Below are positions 48,934 to 57,598 of a stretch of DNA of 64,000 bases, in pieces. The DNA is from Streptomyces virginiae. GTDB taxonomy: Bacteria; Actinomycetota; Actinomycetes; Streptomycetales; Streptomycetaceae. The notes below the pieces were generated by a model. That model was not told the DNA's origin. It made no database searches and saw nothing but the letters and a program-made list of their open reading frames with translations. Position numbers and translations under genes: made by a program. Within the stretch, counting starts at the first letter, position 1. Every line of letters begins with the position of its first letter. The stretch is from the NCBI RefSeq assembly GCF_000720455.1, contig NZ_JOAK01000034.1, positions 1 through 64,000 of the forward strand, read 5' to 3'.

Positions 48934-49718
48934 GCACCCTGCTGTACGACGGCGCCGCCGTCCTGACCCGCCAGCTCCAGAAGGCCCGCCACGCACCGGC
49001 GCTCCTGATCCTCACCCAGACCATGCCGATCACAATGCTGCTCTTCTTCGGCTACGTCTTCGGCAGCGCGCTCGCCATGCCCGGCGCCGAGTACCGGGAG
49101 TTCCTGGTACCGGGGCTGCTCGCCGCCACCGCCGCGAACGGCCTGATGGCCGGAATGTTCACCGCCGCGCAGGACGCCCACCGCGGGGTGACGGACCGCT
49201 TCCGCACCCTGCCGATGAGCCGGACCGCCGTCCCGCTCGGCCAGACCGCGGCCGACCTGCTCACCACCGGCGTGTCGATGGTGCCGCTGATGCTGGTGGG
49301 ACTGGCGATGGGCTGGCGGATCGAAACCGGCCTGCCCGGCGCGCTGGGCGCCCTGGGCGTGCTGCTGCTGTTCCGCTTCGCCACCGCATGGGTGGGCACG
49401 TACCTGGGCCTGCTGAGCCGCAGCGAGGAGGCGGCGGGCCAGCTGGGCGGCGCCACCTTCGTCCTGCCGATGCTGTCCAGCGCGTACCTGCCGACGGCGG
49501 GCCTGCCCGGATGGCTGCGCACGGTCGCCGAGTGGAACCCGATCAGCGCCGTCGCCACCGCCGTGCGCGAACTGTGCGGGAACGCCGGGGCGCGGACCGC
49601 GCCGGACGCCGCCTGGCCCGTCGCGCATCCGGTGGCCGGGGCGCTGCTGTGGTCGGTGGTGCTCCTCGTGGTGTTCGTGCCGCCGACCACGCGGAGGTTC
49701 GGACGCGGCGGAGCCTGA
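48930..49718 (+). CDS. ABC-2 type (DrrB-like) transporter permease
   Basis: A 262-residue membrane protein with six helices typical of ABC-2 permeases: LILTQTMPITMLLFFGYVFGSAL, VPLMLVGLAMGW, and the ABC-2 signature around LPMLSSAYLPTAGLPGWLRTVAEWNPISAVATAVREL. The ATG at 48930 overlaps the stop of the ATPase gene (ATGA), so they are translationally coupled. Together they form a DrrAB-type exporter giving resistance to a self-made or foreign compound. Confidence 0.94.
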   Translation: MSTLLYDGAAVLTRQLQKARHAPALLILTQTMPITMLLFFGYVFGSALAMPGAEYREFLVPGLLAATAANGLMAGMFTAAQDAHRGVTDRFRTLPMSRTAVPLGQTAADLLTTGVSMVPLMLVGLAMGWRIETGLPGALGALGVLLLFRFATAWVGTYLGLLSRSEEAAGQLGGATFVLPMLSSAYLPTAGLPGWLRTVAEWNPISAVATAVRELCGNAGARTAPDAAWPVAHPVAGALLWSVVLLVVFVPPTTRRFGRGGA

Positions 49719-49819
49719 CGGGCCCTCGGGCGATCACGCGGGCCCTCATAGGCGATCAACGGCGCATATCGGCCGCCGAGTGGTGACAGACCCCCGTCCG
49801 ACCCGGTAGGCAGGGCCTC

Positions 49820-51016
49820 ATGACCACCGAACCGCTGCCCCTGGACGGCATCACCGTCGTCGCCGTCGAACAGGCCGTCTCGGCCCCCTTCGCCACCCGT
49901 CAGCTCGCCGACCTCGGCGCCAGGGTGATCAAGGTCGAGCGTCCCGACGGCGGCGACTTCGCCCGTGACTACGACACCGCCGCGCACGGCCTGGCCTCCC
50001 ATTTCGTGTGGGCCAACCGGGGCAAGGAGTCGATCGCGCTCGACCTGAAGGACCCGCGCGGCCGTGAGGTGCTGCACGGCCTGCTGGCCGGTGCGGACGT
50101 CTTCGTGCAGAACCTCGCGCAGGGGGCCGCCGCCCGCCTCGGGCTCGACTCGACCGCGCTGTGCGCCCGCTACCCGCGGCTGGTCGCCGTGGACGTGTCC
50201 GGCTACGGCGCGGAGGGCCCGTACGCCCACAAGCGCGCCTACGACATGCTCGTGCAGTGCGAGGCGGGGCTGGTGTCGGTGACGGGCACCCCGGAGCAGC
50301 CGGTCAAGGCGGGGATCCCGGCGGCCGACATCGCGGCGGCCATGTACGCCTTCTCGGGGGTGCTGGCCGCACTGCTGCGCCGCGGTGTCACCGGGCGCGG
50401 GGGCAGGGTGGAGGTGTCCATGCTGGACGCGCTCGCCGAGTGGATGGGGCATCCGCTGCACCACACGATGCACGGCGGGGAGCAGCCCGAGCGCACGGGA
50501 CTCGCGCATGCGGTGATCGCCCCGTACGACGCCTACGCGACGGCGGACGGGGACCGGGTGCTGCTGTCGGTGCAGAACGACCGCGAGTGGCGGCGGCTGG
50601 CACAACAGGTGCTGGAGCGACCCGAGTTGGCCGAGGATCCGGAGTACGCGACGAACACGGCACGCACCGGGAACCGGGAGAAGACCGACGCGGTCGTGGC
50701 GGAGGCGCTGGGCCGGCTGGACGCGGACGAGGCGATCGGACGCCTGGAGGCGGCGGGCATCGCCTGCGCGCGGCTGAACTCGGTGGCCCAACTGGCCGGT
50801 CATCCGCAGCTCGCGGCCCGGGACCGGTGGCGGGAGGTGGGATCGCCGGCGGGTCCGCTGCGGGCCCTGCTGCCGCCGATCGGGCTGCCGGGCGGCGCGG
50901 CACCGCACATGGGTGCGGTGCCCGCGCTGGGTGAGCACACCGATGACCTCTTGCACGCCCTGGGGATGGCGGGCGCACGGATCTCGGAACTGCGCCGGGA
51001 CGGTGTGATCGCGTAG
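49820..51016 (+). CDS. Class III CoA-transferase (CaiB/BaiF family)
   Basis: A 398-residue CoA-transferase. Family marks: VVAVEQAVSAPFATRQLADLGARVIKVERPDGGDFAR near the N-terminus, ANRGKESIALDLKDPRGREVL, and the nucleophile Asp in RAYDMLVQCEAGLVSVTGTPE. It swaps CoA between carboxylic acids (formyl-, succinyl- or racemase-type members). The ATG at 49820 follows GTAGGCAGGG. A single gene after the ABC transporter; substrate not known. Confidence 0.92.
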   Translation: MTTEPLPLDGITVVAVEQAVSAPFATRQLADLGARVIKVERPDGGDFARDYDTAAHGLASHFVWANRGKESIALDLKDPRGREVLHGLLAGADVFVQNLAQGAAARLGLDSTALCARYPRLVAVDVSGYGAEGPYAHKRAYDMLVQCEAGLVSVTGTPEQPVKAGIPAADIAAAMYAFSGVLAALLRRGVTGRGGRVEVSMLDALAEWMGHPLHHTMHGGEQPERTGLAHAVIAPYDAYATADGDRVLLSVQNDREWRRLAQQVLERPELAEDPEYATNTARTGNREKTDAVVAEALGRLDADEAIGRLEAAGIACARLNSVAQLAGHPQLAARDRWREVGSPAGPLRALLPPIGLPGGAAPHMGAVPALGEHTDDLLHALGMAGARISELRRDGVIA

Positions 51017-51066
51017 GGCCGGTGGCCGGAGGCCGGGAAGGCGAACGGCCGCGGGTGCGGGGTCTG

Positions 51067-51336
51067 TTACGAGCGGCGGCTGCCGAAGAGCGTGCGACGC
51101 AGACGGCGCAGCGGGGCGAAGAGCGAGACGCGCGCGCTCCGGCTCCGCAGACGGTGCGTGTGGTCGCGGGAGGTGAGCTCGCGCATCAGCAGCGTCGCCT
51201 CCGCGGCCTCCCGGTGCGGGACGGCGGGTCCGCCCAGCACGGCGAGGTGGCGGTCGAGGCGCGAACTGGTCGCACTACTGCCGCAGGTGATGGCAGGCAC
51301 GCGAGGCGGCCTGCTGCGCATTGCTATCTGTTCCAT
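51067..51336 (-). CDS. Small basic hypothetical protein
   Basis: An 89-residue Arg-rich protein (MEQIAMRSRPPRVPAITCGSSATSSRLDRHLAVLGGPAVPHREAAEATLLMRELTSRDHTHRLRSRSARVSLFAPLRRLRRTLFGSRRS). The ATG at 51336 has GGGGAGAG 6 bases upstream. The C-terminus is strongly basic. The motif SRLDRHLAVLGGPAVPHREAAEATLLMRELTSRDHTHRLRS is helical. No family recognised. It lies between a CoA-transferase and a Ser/Thr kinase on opposite strand. Confidence 0.7.
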   Translation of the reverse strand: MEQIAMRSRPPRVPAITCGSSATSSRLDRHLAVLGGPAVPHREAAEATLLMRELTSRDHTHRLRSRSARVSLFAPLRRLRRTLFGSRRS

Positions 51337-51626
51337 GATCTCTCCCCACCCGTACGAGGGCACCCGGCCCGGGCAGGTTAACCCTATCGCCCCCGCGTTG
51401 CCCGCGGGTATCCCGGTGGTGTGAATTACCCCTGTGGCGACGGGCAGTTGACGATTACTCAGCGGAGTCGCCCATTACTCTCCGCACAGGAGCGGGCGCG
51501 AAAATCACGCTCCGGAAGAGCTCGGCGCGAGTCTCGTCACGACAGGGGTCACGCGACGCACACTGCGCTAACTTGGAGTGACCGGTCGATGACACATGGG
51601 CGCACAGAAGCATTCGGGGGGCTCGC

Positions 51627-53339
51627 GTGAGTGAGGAAGCCAACTCCGATCGTGTCGTCTCGGGCCGCTACCGGCTGCTGGAGCAGATCGGCCGCGGCGG
51701 GATGGGCGTGGTGTGGCGGGCCCGGGACGAGGTGCTGGCCCGCGACGTCGCCGTCAAGGAGGTACGCGCACCGGCCGGCCTGGACGCCGCCGAACTCCAG
51801 CGCATGTACCGGCGGCTGGAGCGGGAGGCCTGGGCCGCCGCCAGGGTCTCGCACCGGGGGGTGGTCACGGTCTACGACGTGGCCTCCGAGGACGGCCGGC
51901 CCTGGATCGTGATGGAGCTGGTGCGCGGACTGTCGCTGGCGGACGTGCTGGAGGCGGAGGGACCGATGACCCCGCAGCGTGCCGCGCACGTAGGCGAGCA
52001 GGTCCTGGCCGCACTGCGGTGCGCTCACGACTCGGGGGTGCTGCACCGGGACGTGAAGCCGGCCAACGTGCTGATCGCCAACGACGGCCGGGTCGTGCTC
52101 AGCGACTTCGGGATCGCGAGCCTGGAGGGCTCCTCGGCCATCACCATGACGGGCGAGGTGGTCGGCTCCCCCGAATTCCTGGCGCCCGAGCGGGCGTTGG
52201 GGCGCGAACCGGGCCCCGGGTCGGACCTGTGGTCGCTCGGGGTGATGCTCTACGCCTGCGTCGAGGGGGTCACGCCGTTCCGGCGGGCGACCCCGCTGGA
52301 CACGCTGCGGGCGGTTGCGGACGAGGAGCCGCCCCCGGCGCGCCGGGCCGGACCGCTGGCGCCCGTACTGGAGGGGCTGCTGCGCAAGGACCCCGCGGAG
52401 CGGCTGGACGCGGCGGAGGCCGCCCGGATGCTGCGGGTGGTGGGCGCGGGCGGAGCCGTACGGGCGTCCGGTGGCCCGGTGTCGGGACCGGACGCGCCGA
52501 TGTCGACGGCCCGCCACGGGCACGAACCGCGCGGCGGTGCGGGGCCGTACGGACCGCGGGCGCCGACGACCCGCGTACCCGGGCCGGCGCCGGCGCCGGC
52601 GGGCGGTCCGCTGCCCTCGGCCGGGTCCGGGGAGGGGCGGGGCGCGGCCGGGCCGGTGCTCGCCGTCGGGATCGCCCTGCTGCTGCTCGCCCTGGCCGCG
52701 CTGGGCTGGGTGCTGCTGGGGGACCTCGGGGACAAGGACGGCCGCGGCGGGAACGGGGGTGCCCCGACGGGCTCGGCCACCGCCCCGGCCGCCACCACGG
52801 CGCCCGCGTCCGGCGCGCCGACCTCCGCGCCCGCGTCGCCATCGGCCCCGACCCCGGCCTCGCCGACCGCGGGCCCGCACGTCTCCGTGTACGTGGACGC
52901 GGTGCGCACCGCGTACACCGGGAGCTGTCCGCCGCCCGCCGGGCGCGCACCCTTCTTCACCGCGACCGTCGAGGTGGAGAGCGTCCCGGTGGCGCTGGAG
53001 TACCGCTGGGCCACGCGCAGCGGACGGACCTCCGGGCCCGGCTGGCAGACCGTCACGTACGAGGCGGCCGGGCCGAAGAGCCGGCGGCTGGAGCACACCG
53101 AGCTGACGCACGTGCCCGGCGCGGTCTCCGAGGACGCGGTCCGGCTGGAGGTGCGGGGACCGGCGGAGGTCGCCACCGAGTGGGTGGCGACCTCCGTGAC
53201 GTGCGAGGAGGCGACCCCGACGGGCGGGGCCTCCTCCCCCGGCGCGAGCCCGTCTGCGCAGTCGCCGACGGCCGGTCCGGCGGCGACCCCGCAGGACGGC
53301 GGGCCGGATCAGGCCGCGTTGGTGAGGACGGGCAGGTAG
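51627..53339 (+). CDS. Membrane-anchored Ser/Thr protein kinase (PknB type)
   Basis: A 570-residue Hanks-type kinase. The kinase domain (about residues 12-270) has YRLLEQIGRGGMGVVWRARDEVLARDVAVKEV, catalytic LHRDVKPANVLIANDG, the DFG motif in LSDFGIASLEG and the activation segment GEVVGSPEFLAPERALG. A Pro/Gly/Ala-rich linker leads to one membrane helix (about 345-365, AVGIALLLLALAALGWVLLG). An extracytoplasmic domain follows (HVSVYVDAVRTAYTGSCPPPAGRAPFFTATVEVESVPVALEYRWATRSG...) with no PASTA repeat. The start is GTG at 51627. The last 31 bases overlap the opposing SGNH gene. Confidence 0.93.
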   Translation: MSEEANSDRVVSGRYRLLEQIGRGGMGVVWRARDEVLARDVAVKEVRAPAGLDAAELQRMYRRLEREAWAAARVSHRGVVTVYDVASEDGRPWIVMELVRGLSLADVLEAEGPMTPQRAAHVGEQVLAALRCAHDSGVLHRDVKPANVLIANDGRVVLSDFGIASLEGSSAITMTGEVVGSPEFLAPERALGREPGPGSDLWSLGVMLYACVEGVTPFRRATPLDTLRAVADEEPPPARRAGPLAPVLEGLLRKDPAERLDAAEAARMLRVVGAGGAVRASGGPVSGPDAPMSTARHGHEPRGGAGPYGPRAPTTRVPGPAPAPAGGPLPSAGSGEGRGAAGPVLAVGIALLLLALAALGWVLLGDLGDKDGRGGNGGAPTGSATAPAATTAPASGAPTSAPASPSAPTPASPTAGPHVSVYVDAVRTAYTGSCPPPAGRAPFFTATVEVESVPVALEYRWATRSGRTSGPGWQTVTYEAAGPKSRRLEHTELTHVPGAVSEDAVRLEVRGPAEVATEWVATSVTCEEATPTGGASSPGASPSAQSPTAGPAATPQDGGPDQAALVRTGR

Positions 53340-54118
53340 CCGCCGGACTGTCCGGAGGCGGTCGGGTGGTAGGACTCGGCGATGTTCAGCCAGTTGACGC
53401 TGTGCAGCCACGGACTGCCGGAGCAGATCTCGTGGCCCGTGAAGGCGCCGGCGACGGAGGCGAAGGCGAAGCCGTGGTTCGCGGCGCGTTTGGCGATGGC
53501 GGCGTTGAGGTGGTCGGCGGCGCCGTTGATGGCGGCGCGCTCGCCCTCGGTCAGACCGGTGGTGCAGGTGCCGTTCAGCTTGTAGAAGCGGGGATAGCCG
53601 AGGACGACGACGCGGGCGGCGGGTGCCCGGCTGTCGATGGCGTCGTAGACCTGGTCGAGCTGGCCGGGGAGGGTGGAGTCCACGTAGGCCTTGGCCTGGT
53701 TCACGCGGTTGACGCAGGTGGATTCGGACTGGAGCACACAGGTCGTCATGACGTCGGAGAATCCGGCGTCGTTGCCGCCGATGGTGATGCTGACGAGGTC
53801 GGTCCCGGAGTTGAGCGGGCCGAGCTGGCCAGAGAGCACATCACCCGTACGGGCGCCGGAGCAGGCGGTGAAGGCGAAGGTCTGGGGGGAGTGGGCCGCG
53901 GCCCAGAGGGCGGGGTAGGCGCGGGTGGTGCGCTTGCAGTTGCCGCTCGCGCCGTCGTAGTTGCCGGCGCCGAGTCCGGAGGAGTACGAGTCGCCGAGGG
54001 CGACGTAGCCGAAGTCGGCCTGGGCGGCGGACGCCTGGCCGGCGCCGAACAGCGCGGCGCTCGCGGTGAGTAAGAGGGAGGAGGTCAGGGCAGCGAAGCG
54101 CGACATTCTCATGCTCAT
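53309..54118 (-). CDS. Secreted SGNH/GDSL esterase-lipase
   Basis: A 269-residue exported lipase. A signal peptide (residues about 1-31) precedes the catalytic domain. Block I is GYVALGDSYSSGLGAG (nucleophile Ser), block III is VSITIGGNDAGF, and block V is ESYHPTASGQ (catalytic His). Six Cys are placed as in Streptomyces GDSL lipases. I believe this is the orthologue of the characterised S. coelicolor lipase SCO1725 (from memory). The ATG at 54118 has AAGGAG upstream. Its 3' end overlaps the kinase gene by 31 bases. Confidence 0.93.
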   Translation of the reverse strand: MSMRMSRFAALTSSLLLTASAALFGAGQASAAQADFGYVALGDSYSSGLGAGNYDGASGNCKRTTRAYPALWAAAHSPQTFAFTACSGARTGDVLSGQLGPLNSGTDLVSITIGGNDAGFSDVMTTCVLQSESTCVNRVNQAKAYVDSTLPGQLDQVYDAIDSRAPAARVVVLGYPRFYKLNGTCTTGLTEGERAAINGAADHLNAAIAKRAANHGFAFASVAGAFTGHEICSGSPWLHSVNWLNIAESYHPTASGQSGGYLPVLTNAA

Positions 54119-54317
54119 GTGTGCGGCTCCTTGTGGGGGTTACTCCTGAGTTGTTGGTACAAGCAGCCGAGGGTTGCCGGAAGTGTCCATGCCAAGAATG
54201 TTCGGGGCGGAGTTGCGGCCGGAATCTTCACTCCCCCTGCGTTTGAAGGGGGAACTTGGCACCCGATCCGGCGAAACACGGGTGCACGAGGGCACCTCGT
54301 GCCGGATCATGGGCGCC

Positions 54318-55412
54318 ATGCCAGCCAACCCGCATGACGCGCTGCCGATCCGGCTCAACGTCGACGACAGCGATTCACCGTCGGACGTCGTCGACGCGCT
54401 GTTCCTCGGCCGGTTCGCCTCGGGCGAGCAGCCCTACTCGCACAGCGTGTCGATCGAGCGGGTCAAGGCGGAGGCGACCCTCCTGCCGCCGGAGGCCACG
54501 GTGTTGCGCTCGGCGCGCGACAGCGACCGCAGCGCCACCCTCGCCGAGGGACAGGGCTGGACCATGCTCGTCTCCCGGTGGAGCCGGGGCGCGGACGTCA
54601 CCGTGACGGCGGTCAGCGACGAACTCGCCGCCGGCGTGCTCGGCCAGGCCACCGAAGGCGTGCAGGACGAGCCGGAACCGCAGCCGGAGAACGTCACGAT
54701 GGGCTTCTGGTACGTCTCCCCGCGCCGCGGCCCGTACCGGACGACCCGCCAGATCGCCGCCGGGACCTGGGCGGAGGTGCGGCCCAACTACACCGCGCCG
54801 GTCGCCTCGGCCATGGACCGGCTGATGAAGGTGACCCCGGACGACATCGCGGGCCGGCTGCTCCTGCTGCACGGCCCGCCCGGCACGGGCAAGACCTCGG
54901 CCCTGCGCACGCTGGCCCGGTCCTGGCGGGACTGGTGCCAGGTGGACTGCGTCCTGGACCCGGAGCGGCTGTTCAACGACGTCGGCTACCTGATGGACAT
55001 CGCGATCGGCGAGGACGAGGGCACGGCGAAGGGCCGCTGGCGGCTCCTGCTGCTGGAGGACTGCGACGAACTGATCCGCGGCGAGGCCCGGCACACGGCG
55101 GGCCAGGCGCTGTCGCGGCTGCTGAACCTGACGGACGGCCTGCTGGGGCAGGGCCGCAACGTCCTGGTCGGCGTGACGACCAACGAGGACCTGGAGCGGC
55201 TCCACCCCGCGGTGGTCCGCCCGGGCCGCTGCCTGGCCCGCATCGAGGTCGGCCGGCTGACCCACGGGGAGGCGGTGGACTGGCTGGGCACCGAGGAGGG
55301 CGTCCCCCGCGAGGGCGCCACCCTGGCGGAACTCTTCGCCCTGCGCCGCGGCACGGGCCCGGCGGCGGTTCTGCCGCCCCAGTCCCACTCGGAGGCGGGG
55401 CTCTACCTCTAG
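54318..55412 (+). CDS. DUF5925-type AAA family ATPase
   Basis: A 364-residue protein. The N-terminal domain (DALPIRLNVDDSDSPSDVVDALFLGRFASGEQPYSHSVSIERVKAEATLLPPEATVLR) I recognise as DUF5925. The AAA core has Walker A LLLHGPPGTGKTSALRTLA, Walker B WRLLLLEDCDELI and a sensor-like LVGVTTNEDLERLHPAVVRPGRCLARIE, as in FtsH/proteasome-type ATPases. ATP-driven remodelling of a protein or complex is likely; partner unknown. The ATG at 54318 (MPANPHDAL) is preferred over ATG 54309; neither has a strong ribosome site. The DUF assignment is from memory. Confidence 0.88.
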   Translation: MPANPHDALPIRLNVDDSDSPSDVVDALFLGRFASGEQPYSHSVSIERVKAEATLLPPEATVLRSARDSDRSATLAEGQGWTMLVSRWSRGADVTVTAVSDELAAGVLGQATEGVQDEPEPQPENVTMGFWYVSPRRGPYRTTRQIAAGTWAEVRPNYTAPVASAMDRLMKVTPDDIAGRLLLLHGPPGTGKTSALRTLARSWRDWCQVDCVLDPERLFNDVGYLMDIAIGEDEGTAKGRWRLLLLEDCDELIRGEARHTAGQALSRLLNLTDGLLGQGRNVLVGVTTNEDLERLHPAVVRPGRCLARIEVGRLTHGEAVDWLGTEEGVPREGATLAELFALRRGTGPAAVLPPQSHSEAGLYL

Positions 55413-55446
55413 GGGACAGCCCCGCCGGCGTCCGAGGCGCGGGGGT

Positions 55447-55465
55447 CCGGGGGCGGAGCCCCCGG
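55447..55465. terminator. GC hairpin between convergent genes
   Basis: CCGGGGGC and GCCCCCGG pair around a GGA loop between the stop codons of the AAA ATPase (55412) and the GntR gene (55492), able to end both transcripts. Confidence 0.65.
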
Positions 55466-55491
55466 GTGCCGGGCCGCCGGGCCGCGCCGGG

Positions 55492-55881
55492 CTACTTCGC
55501 GGCGTACCGGGCCCGGAGGGCGGCGGTGGCGGCGGCGATCGCCTCCGCCTCCGTCAGCCCCAGCCGGTGCACCCGCTCCGCGAACGCCTGCGCGGCCGAT
55601 GCCGCCTCGCGCGCCTCACCCTCCCCCGCCGCCGCGACGAAGGTCCCGTTGCGGCCCCGCGTCTCGATCACCCCGTCGGTCTCCAGCGCCCGGTAGGCCT
55701 TCGCGACGGTGTTGGCGGCCAGCCCCAGCTCCTCCGCCAGCCCCCGTACCGTCGGCAGCTTGAAGCCGGCCGGCAGCTTCCCGGAGCGGGCCCGGGCGGC
55801 GATCTGCGCGCGCAGCTGTTCGTACGGGGCGGCCGACCCGGCCGAGCCGTCGATGGTGATCTTCAGGTTCGTCGAGCTCAC
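55492..55881 (-). CDS. YtrA-type GntR regulator
   Basis: A 129-residue YtrA-subfamily GntR protein, which lacks a large ligand domain. Winged helix: APYEQLRAQIAARARSGKLPAGFKLPTVRGLAEELGLAANTVAKAYRALETDGVIETRGRNGTFV, followed by a short helical dimerisation tail (AFAERVHRLGLTEAEAIAAATAAL). YtrA regulators normally sit next to ABC transporter genes; none is adjacent here, so its targets are elsewhere. From memory it matches SCO1728. The start is GTG at 55881, and the divergent GNAT gene starts 72 bases away. Confidence 0.9.
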   Translation of the reverse strand: MSSTNLKITIDGSAGSAAPYEQLRAQIAARARSGKLPAGFKLPTVRGLAEELGLAANTVAKAYRALETDGVIETRGRNGTFVAAAGEGEAREAASAAQAFAERVHRLGLTEAEAIAAATAALRARYAAK

Positions 55882-55952
55882 GGGGGTGATTGTCCACCAT
55901 CGGCGGTTAATTGGGAGGCGCCGGGCACGCGGGCGCCCGTAGCGTCTGCCGC

Positions 55953-56906
55953 ATGACCGTTCTGATCCGCGATCTCCGTCCGGGTGACCTCCGGGACGTC
56001 GAGTCGGTGGTACGGGTACGCCGCGCGGCTCTGCCGTACCTGATCACCAGTGCCGGGGACGTGACCTTCGAGGTCTCCCGCGCCCACCCCGCCCGCCACC
56101 ACCGCGTCCTCGTCGCCGAGACCGCGGACGGCGAGGTCGTCGGCAGCGCCCAGGCCGGCATCGCGCACGACAGCCCCCGGCCGGGCCAGGGGTACGTCAA
56201 CGCGTACGTCGACCCCGCCCGCCGCGGCCTCGGCGCCGGCCGGCTCCTGCTGGGCGCGGCCGAGGAGCACCTGGCCGCCCGGGGCGCGGTGGACTCCTAC
56301 GCCTGGGTGCTCGACGAGCCCGAGCACCGCGCCTTCGCCGAGCGGCACGGCTACCGGCCCGGCCGCTCGGCGCATTTCCTGCGCCTGGACCTGACGGCGG
56401 CCGCGCTGCCCGCGCTCCCGGAGGCCCTCCCGGCCGGGGTGGAGCTGCGGCCGGCGACCGCCTTCGCCGCGGACCCGCGTCCCCTCTTCGCGATCGACTC
56501 CGAGTCGACGGCCGACGAACCGGGTGACGTGCAGGCCGATCTCGACGACTACGAGGACTGGCTGGCCCGCATCTGGCACAACCCCTCCCTCGACAAGGAG
56601 CTGACGACCGTCGCCCTGGTCGACGGGCGGGCGGTGGCCTTCAGCGCCGCCCGGACCGACGGCGCCACCCGCTACGGCTCGGCGATGACCGGCACCCTGC
56701 GCGCCTTCCGGGGCCGCGGCCTGGCCAAGCTCGCCAAGAACACCTCCCTGCACCGGGCCCGCGCGGCCGGCTACACCGAGGCGTTCACCGGCAACGACAG
56801 CGGCAACGACCCGATGCTCGCCATCAACCGGTGGTTCGGGTACGAGATCTGCGCGACCGAGACGCACTACACGAGGGAGCTGGGGACCCAGTGGCCGAGC
56901 AACTGA
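55953..56906 (+). CDS. GNAT acetyltransferase (double-domain)
   Basis: A 317-residue protein with two GNAT domains. Domain one (about 1-150) has VYVDPARRGLGAGRLLLGAAEEHLA-type motif A (YVDPARRGLGAGRLLLG). Domain two (about 160-310) has TGTLRAFRGRGLAKLAKNTSLHRARAAGY and NDPMLAINRWFGYE, typical of Mycothiol-synthase-like tandem GNAT proteins. It transfers acetyl groups from acetyl-CoA to an amine, substrate unknown. The ATG at 55953 has TAGCGT 7 bases upstream and no ribosome site. Its stop overlaps the DUF402 gene by 16 bases. Confidence 0.9.
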   Translation: MTVLIRDLRPGDLRDVESVVRVRRAALPYLITSAGDVTFEVSRAHPARHHRVLVAETADGEVVGSAQAGIAHDSPRPGQGYVNAYVDPARRGLGAGRLLLGAAEEHLAARGAVDSYAWVLDEPEHRAFAERHGYRPGRSAHFLRLDLTAAALPALPEALPAGVELRPATAFAADPRPLFAIDSESTADEPGDVQADLDDYEDWLARIWHNPSLDKELTTVALVDGRAVAFSAARTDGATRYGSAMTGTLRAFRGRGLAKLAKNTSLHRARAAGYTEAFTGNDSGNDPMLAINRWFGYEICATETHYTRELGTQWPSN

Positions 56907-57373
56907 CCGTCGTCCTGACCAAGGCCGGCCGGACCAAGATCCGCTATCCGGCGACGCAGGTCGCCGACGACGGCGACCGCATCTCCGTACGGGCCCCCTG
57001 GGCGGCCGAGGGCGTACGGGACTTCGGCTTCGTCCGCTTCGAGCCGGGCGACGTGTTCGTGGAGCACTTCTGGCGGACCCGCTGGTACGCGGTCAAGGAG
57101 GTCCGGACGGGCGACGGCGTCCTGAAGGGCTGGTACTGCGACGTGACGCGTCCGGCCCTGGTCCGGAACGGGGAGATCCTCGTGGAGGACCTGGACCTCG
57201 ACCTGTGGGTCTCGGCGGACGGGACGTCCGTCCTGCGGCTGGACGAGGACGAGTTCGCCGAGAGCGGCCTCGCGGCGAGCGACCCGGAGGCGGCGGCCCA
57301 GGCCGTCCGCGCCCTGGACGCCCTGGACGACCAGGCCCACTCCGAACCCGGCCTGTCCGCGCTCCTGCGCTAG
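56891..57373 (+). CDS. DUF402 (FomD-like) protein
   Basis: A 160-residue DUF402 protein. The beta-barrel core is VFVEHFWRTRWYAVKEVRTGDGVLKGWYCDVTRPA, followed by the metal-binding Asp-rich strand LVEDLDLDLWVSADGTSVLRLDEDEF. FomD of fosfomycin synthesis and other members hydrolyse nucleoside or 5'-hydroxymethyl phosphonate-type diphosphates with metal, through these Asp residues. The GTG at 56891 overlaps the end of the GNAT gene by 16 bases, with GGGGA upstream, so the two are coupled. Confidence 0.88.
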   Translation: MAEQLTVVLTKAGRTKIRYPATQVADDGDRISVRAPWAAEGVRDFGFVRFEPGDVFVEHFWRTRWYAVKEVRTGDGVLKGWYCDVTRPALVRNGEILVEDLDLDLWVSADGTSVLRLDEDEFAESGLAASDPEAAAQAVRALDALDDQAHSEPGLSALLR

Positions 57374-57598
57374 ACGAGCGTCCCCCCGCAGGCCGGGTTC
57401 CTGATGGCGCTCTTTCGCCTGCCTTAAGTGGAGCCTAAGGATCCTCTGATGGGGGGTTCGTGCGGGGAAAAGGCGTGGTCCGGGGGCTAGCTTGGCGGGG
57501 CCAGGACAGGAAGGGCCGGTCGTGGCGCCGCCGGGGGGCGGCGCCGCCGAGCCGCGTTCCGCCGGCGCGCCCCCGCCTTTGCCGAAGGAGATCCGCTC

